Assembly: GCF_026242055.1 (NCBI RefSeq)
Contig: NZ_JAPJDL010000012.1
Coordinates: forward strand, 99,064 to 163,063
Direction of reading: 5' to 3'
Source of the DNA: Lentzea sp. NEAU-D7
Lineage (GTDB): Bacteria; Actinomycetota; Actinomycetes; Mycobacteriales; Pseudonocardiaceae
Length of the DNA stretch: 64,000 bases
In this document: piece after piece, positions 61,661 through 64,000 of the stretch
Layout: each line of letters begins with the position of its first letter
Position numbering within the stretch: the stretch's first letter is position 1
Translations under genes and position numbers: made by a program
The notes under the pieces: model-generated
What the model saw: the letters and a program-made list of their open reading frames with translations, nothing else
Databases searched by the model: none
What the model was told of the DNA's origin: nothing

Positions 61661-62758
61661 ATGACCACCGCGACGTTGAACGAGACCGTGCCGAGGCGCG
61701 CCACCCGTCAGCTGAGGGTCGGCGCGGTCGGTGTCGGCAGCGATCACCCGGTGTCCGTGCAGTCGATGACCACGACCGTCACCGCGGACGTGAACTCCAC
61801 GCTGCAGCAGATCGCCGAGCTGACCGCGGCGGGGTGCGACATCGTGCGGGTGGCCTGCCCGTCGCAGGACGACGCGGACGCACTGCCGGAGATCGCGCGC
61901 AAGTCGCAGATCCCCGTCGTCGCGGACATCCACTTCCAGCCGAAGTACGTGTTCGCCGCCATCGAGGCCGGCTGCGCGGCGGTGCGGGTGAACCCCGGCA
62001 ACATCAAGAAGTTCGACGACCGGATCGCCGAGATCGCGTCCGCCGCCCGTGACCGCGGTACGCCCATCCGCATCGGCGTGAACGCCGGCTCACTCGACCC
62101 GCGCCTGCTGCGCAAGCACGGCAGGGCGACACCGGAGGCGCTGGCCGAGTCCGCGCTGTGGGAGGCGTCGCTGTTCGCCGAGCACGACTTCCACGACCTG
62201 AAGATCTCCGTCAAGCACCACGATCCGATGACGGTGGTGCGCGCCTACGAGATCCTCGCCGAGCGGTGCGACTACCCGCTGCACCTCGGCGTCACCGAGG
62301 CCGGACCCGCGTTCCAGGGCACCATCAAGTCCGCCGTGGCGTTCAGCGCCCTGCTGCGGCAGGGGATAGGCGACACGATCCGGGTGTCGCTGTCCGCTCC
62401 TCCGGTCGAGGAGGTGAAGGTCGGCACCCAGATCCTGCAGTCGCTGAACCTGAGGCCGCGCAAGCTGGAGATCGTGTCCTGCCCGTCCTGCGGACGCGCC
62501 CAGGTCGACGTCTACAAGCTCACCGAAGAGGTCACGGCCGGGCTCGAGGGCATCGAGACCCCGCTGCGGATAGCGGTCATGGGCTGCGTGGTCAACGGTC
62601 CCGGTGAGGCCCGCGAGGCCGATCTGGGCGTGGCCTCCGGCAACGGCAAGGGCCAGATCTTCGTCAAGGGCGAGGTCGTCAAGACCGTTCCCGAGCACCA
62701 GATCGTGGAGACGCTCATCGAAGAAGCGCTGCGCATCGCCGACGAGGACGAGTCATGA
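61661..62758 (+). CDS. ispG: 4-hydroxy-3-methylbut-2-en-1-yl diphosphate synthase
   Basis: Converts MEcPP to HMBPP with a [4Fe-4S] cluster. 365 residues. VQSMTTTVTADVNSTLQQI opening, ADIHFQPKYV, VRVNPGNIK, then the cluster ligands CPSCGR and MGCVVNGPGE near the C-terminus. ATG 61661 is eight bases after GGGAGG and is preferred to the GTG at 61652 that overlaps the dxs stop. Overlaps ispH by four bases. Confidence 0.95.
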   Translation: MTTATLNETVPRRATRQLRVGAVGVGSDHPVSVQSMTTTVTADVNSTLQQIAELTAAGCDIVRVACPSQDDADALPEIARKSQIPVVADIHFQPKYVFAAIEAGCAAVRVNPGNIKKFDDRIAEIASAARDRGTPIRIGVNAGSLDPRLLRKHGRATPEALAESALWEASLFAEHDFHDLKISVKHHDPMTVVRAYEILAERCDYPLHLGVTEAGPAFQGTIKSAVAFSALLRQGIGDTIRVSLSAPPVEEVKVGTQILQSLNLRPRKLEIVSCPSCGRAQVDVYKLTEEVTAGLEGIETPLRIAVMGCVVNGPGEAREADLGVASGNGKGQIFVKGEVVKTVPEHQIVETLIEEALRIADEDES

Positions 62759-63999
62759 CCGCGCTGCTGCTCTACAGCGACGAGCCGCTGGCCGAGGCCG
62801 CCATCGCCCGACGCCTTCCGGACGTCACGTGCCGCCCCACCACGGAGATGCCGAGCCGGCCCACGGCGACGCCGTCGCTCGCGCTGCGCCGCGGGGCGTC
62901 CAGCGAGGTGACGGTCGACGGTGCCGACCTGCTGGTGGCGGCGTTGCGAGCGGTCGGCGTGCCCGCTCGTGGCGACGGCGAACCCGTGCCGGTGCCCACC
63001 ATCGTGCTGCCGCACGAGGACGACCGGCTGGCGGGCGTGGCCGCCGCGGTCGAACGGTGGTGCGGCGCGCACGCCGACCGCAGCGTCGTGCTGGCCGCTC
63101 CGCGGTCGGCCTGCGCCGGGGTGGACCGCGCCGTCGAGATCGTCGAGCTGGCGCTCGAGCGCTTCGGGGCACCGCTCTACGTGCGCAAGCAGATCGTCCA
63201 CAACGAACACATCGTCGCGGACCTCACCGCACGGGGCGCCGTGTTCGTCGACTCGGTCGACGAGGTGCCCGAAGGCGCCGCGGTCGTGTTCTCCGCACAC
63301 GGGGTGTCCCCCGCGGTGCGCCAGGCGGCGGCCGAGCGGCGATTGGTCACGATCGACGCCACCTGCCCGCTGGTCGCCAAGGTGCACTCCGAGGCACGCC
63401 AGCACGCGCGGGAGGGGCGGACGATCGCCTACATCGGTCACGCCGGCCACGAGGAGAGCGAGGGCACCCTCGGCGAGGCTCCCGGCGTGATGCACCTGGT
63501 CGAGACGGTGGAGGACGTCGACCGCCTCGAGGTCCGCGACCCGCACGACGTCGCGTTCCTGACCCAGACCACGCTGGCCGCCGACGAGGTCGGCGAAATC
63601 GTGACCGCGCTGCGGCACCGGTTCCCCGACGCGAAAGGGCCGCGTGGCGAGGACATCTGCTACGCCACCACCAACCGGCAGCATGCGGTCCGCGCGGTCG
63701 CGGCCGGCGTGGACCTGGTGATCGTCGTGGGCTCCCGCACGTCGTCCAACGCCAACCGGCTCGTCGAGGTCACGACCAGGTCGGGTGCGCCGGCGGTGCT
63801 CGTCGAGGACGCGACCGAGCTCGATCCGGCATTGCTGCGCGGCGTCGCGCGCGTTGGTGTGACGGCAGCCGCGTCCACACCGGAACCACTGGTCCAGCGC
63901 CTGATCGCCGCGCTGAGCTCCCTCGGCCGGGTCGAGGTCGACGAGGTGCGGGTCGCACGCGAGGACATCGCGTTCACGTTGCCCGCCGCGCTGCGGTGA
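62755..63999 (+). CDS. ispH: 4-hydroxy-3-methylbut-2-enyl diphosphate reductase with N-terminal extension
   Basis: Reduces HMBPP to IPP and DMAPP. The IspH core begins at about residue 109 (VVLAAPRSACAGVDRAVEI) with the three cluster cysteines in SACAGVD, DATCPLVAK and ICYATTNRQ, plus HNEHIV and SAHGVSP. The first 108 residues are an extra domain absent from housekeeping IspH. 414 residues in total. ATG start overlaps ispG (ATGA). The stop is one base from the window end, so further genes of the operon may follow. Confidence 0.93.
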   Translation: MTALLLYSDEPLAEAAIARRLPDVTCRPTTEMPSRPTATPSLALRRGASSEVTVDGADLLVAALRAVGVPARGDGEPVPVPTIVLPHEDDRLAGVAAAVERWCGAHADRSVVLAAPRSACAGVDRAVEIVELALERFGAPLYVRKQIVHNEHIVADLTARGAVFVDSVDEVPEGAAVVFSAHGVSPAVRQAAAERRLVTIDATCPLVAKVHSEARQHAREGRTIAYIGHAGHEESEGTLGEAPGVMHLVETVEDVDRLEVRDPHDVAFLTQTTLAADEVGEIVTALRHRFPDAKGPRGEDICYATTNRQHAVRAVAAGVDLVIVVGSRTSSNANRLVEVTTRSGAPAVLVEDATELDPALLRGVARVGVTAAASTPEPLVQRLIAALSSLGRVEVDEVRVAREDIAFTLPAALR

Positions 64000-64000
64000 G

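Noticed and set aside
1..64000. tRNA, rRNA, insertion sequences, integrase or attachment sites
   Set aside because: No cloverleaf-like, rRNA-like or transposase/integrase signature was found on either strand by reading. A tRNAscan/ISfinder run would settle it.

Overview
The window is GC-rich, densely coding DNA with GTG starts, ATGA/GTGA-coupled operons and Tat/SARP/HAF-type proteins. It is a chromosomal segment of a filamentous actinomycete, most likely Pseudonocardiales (Lentzea/Saccharothrix/Actinosynnema-like); the genus is an inference. No rRNA, tRNA, CRISPR array, insertion sequence or phage gene was seen. Two low-complexity tracts (1-67 and about 6001-6083) look like sequencing or assembly damage, and the second lies inside a response-regulator gene.

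Layout. 0-6 kb: zinc alcohol dehydrogenase, then a complete arginine deiminase operon (permease, arcA, arcB, arcC). 5.9-9.7 kb: NarL-type two-component pair divergent from a two-gene FtsX-type ABC exporter. 9.9-12 kb: a GerMN/Gmad2 protein and gene wreckage. 12-22.7 kb: a sulfur island with a CstB-like persulfide dioxygenase/rhodanese, a membrane rhodanese, a TauE/SafE exporter, a DUF2202 protein, an OmpR-type two-component pair, DUF302, thioredoxin, a CstR-like persulfide sensor, a cysteine-desulfurase-like enzyme, an SQR-like flavoprotein, a TusE/DsrC-like carrier and a DsrE-like protein. Four near-identical palindromes (TACCCC..GGGGTA type) mark the probable CstR operators. 22.9-35.2 kb: an RTX-like secreted protein, an Rv1733c-like membrane protein, a GerW-like protein, a group 3b-type [NiFe] hydrogenase operon (beta, cNMP-domain protein, gamma, small, large, protease), an Hsp20, and hypFCDE. 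35.2-39.3 kb: remnants, a region-2-only sigma-like gene, a lipocalin, a HAF-repeat secreted protein, a winged-helix regulator and a Usp-like protein. 39.4-45.7 kb: a yybP-ykoY-type manganese riboswitch ahead of terC, an XRE regulator, two SDRs, a lacI/GH127 deletion scar and a MerR regulator. 45.6-55.5 kb: two related NB-ARC STAND proteins (one a frameshifted SARP) flanking a large UPF1/DNA2-like helicase, plus broken small-peptide genes. 55.6-59.5 kb: PGPGW membrane protein, secreted metallophosphoesterase and MFS transporter. 59.9-64 kb: dxs-ispG-ispH, a co-transcribed MEP-pathway trio that probably opens a terpenoid cluster beyond the window.

How the genes may work together (inference). 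ADI fermentation, alcohol dehydrogenase, a 3b hydrogenase, Hsp20, an Rv1733c-like protein and a Usp-like protein resemble the set actinobacteria induce when oxygen runs out. The adjoining CstR-type regulon handles persulfide and sulfite. Because 3b hydrogenases of the sulfhydrogenase type can reduce polysulfide, the SQR/DsrE/TusE/desulfurase genes next door may form a sulfane-sulfur circuit tied to hydrogen and NAD(P)H. This is the most interesting candidate system here. The segment also records much gene decay: at least five distinct remnants can be read.
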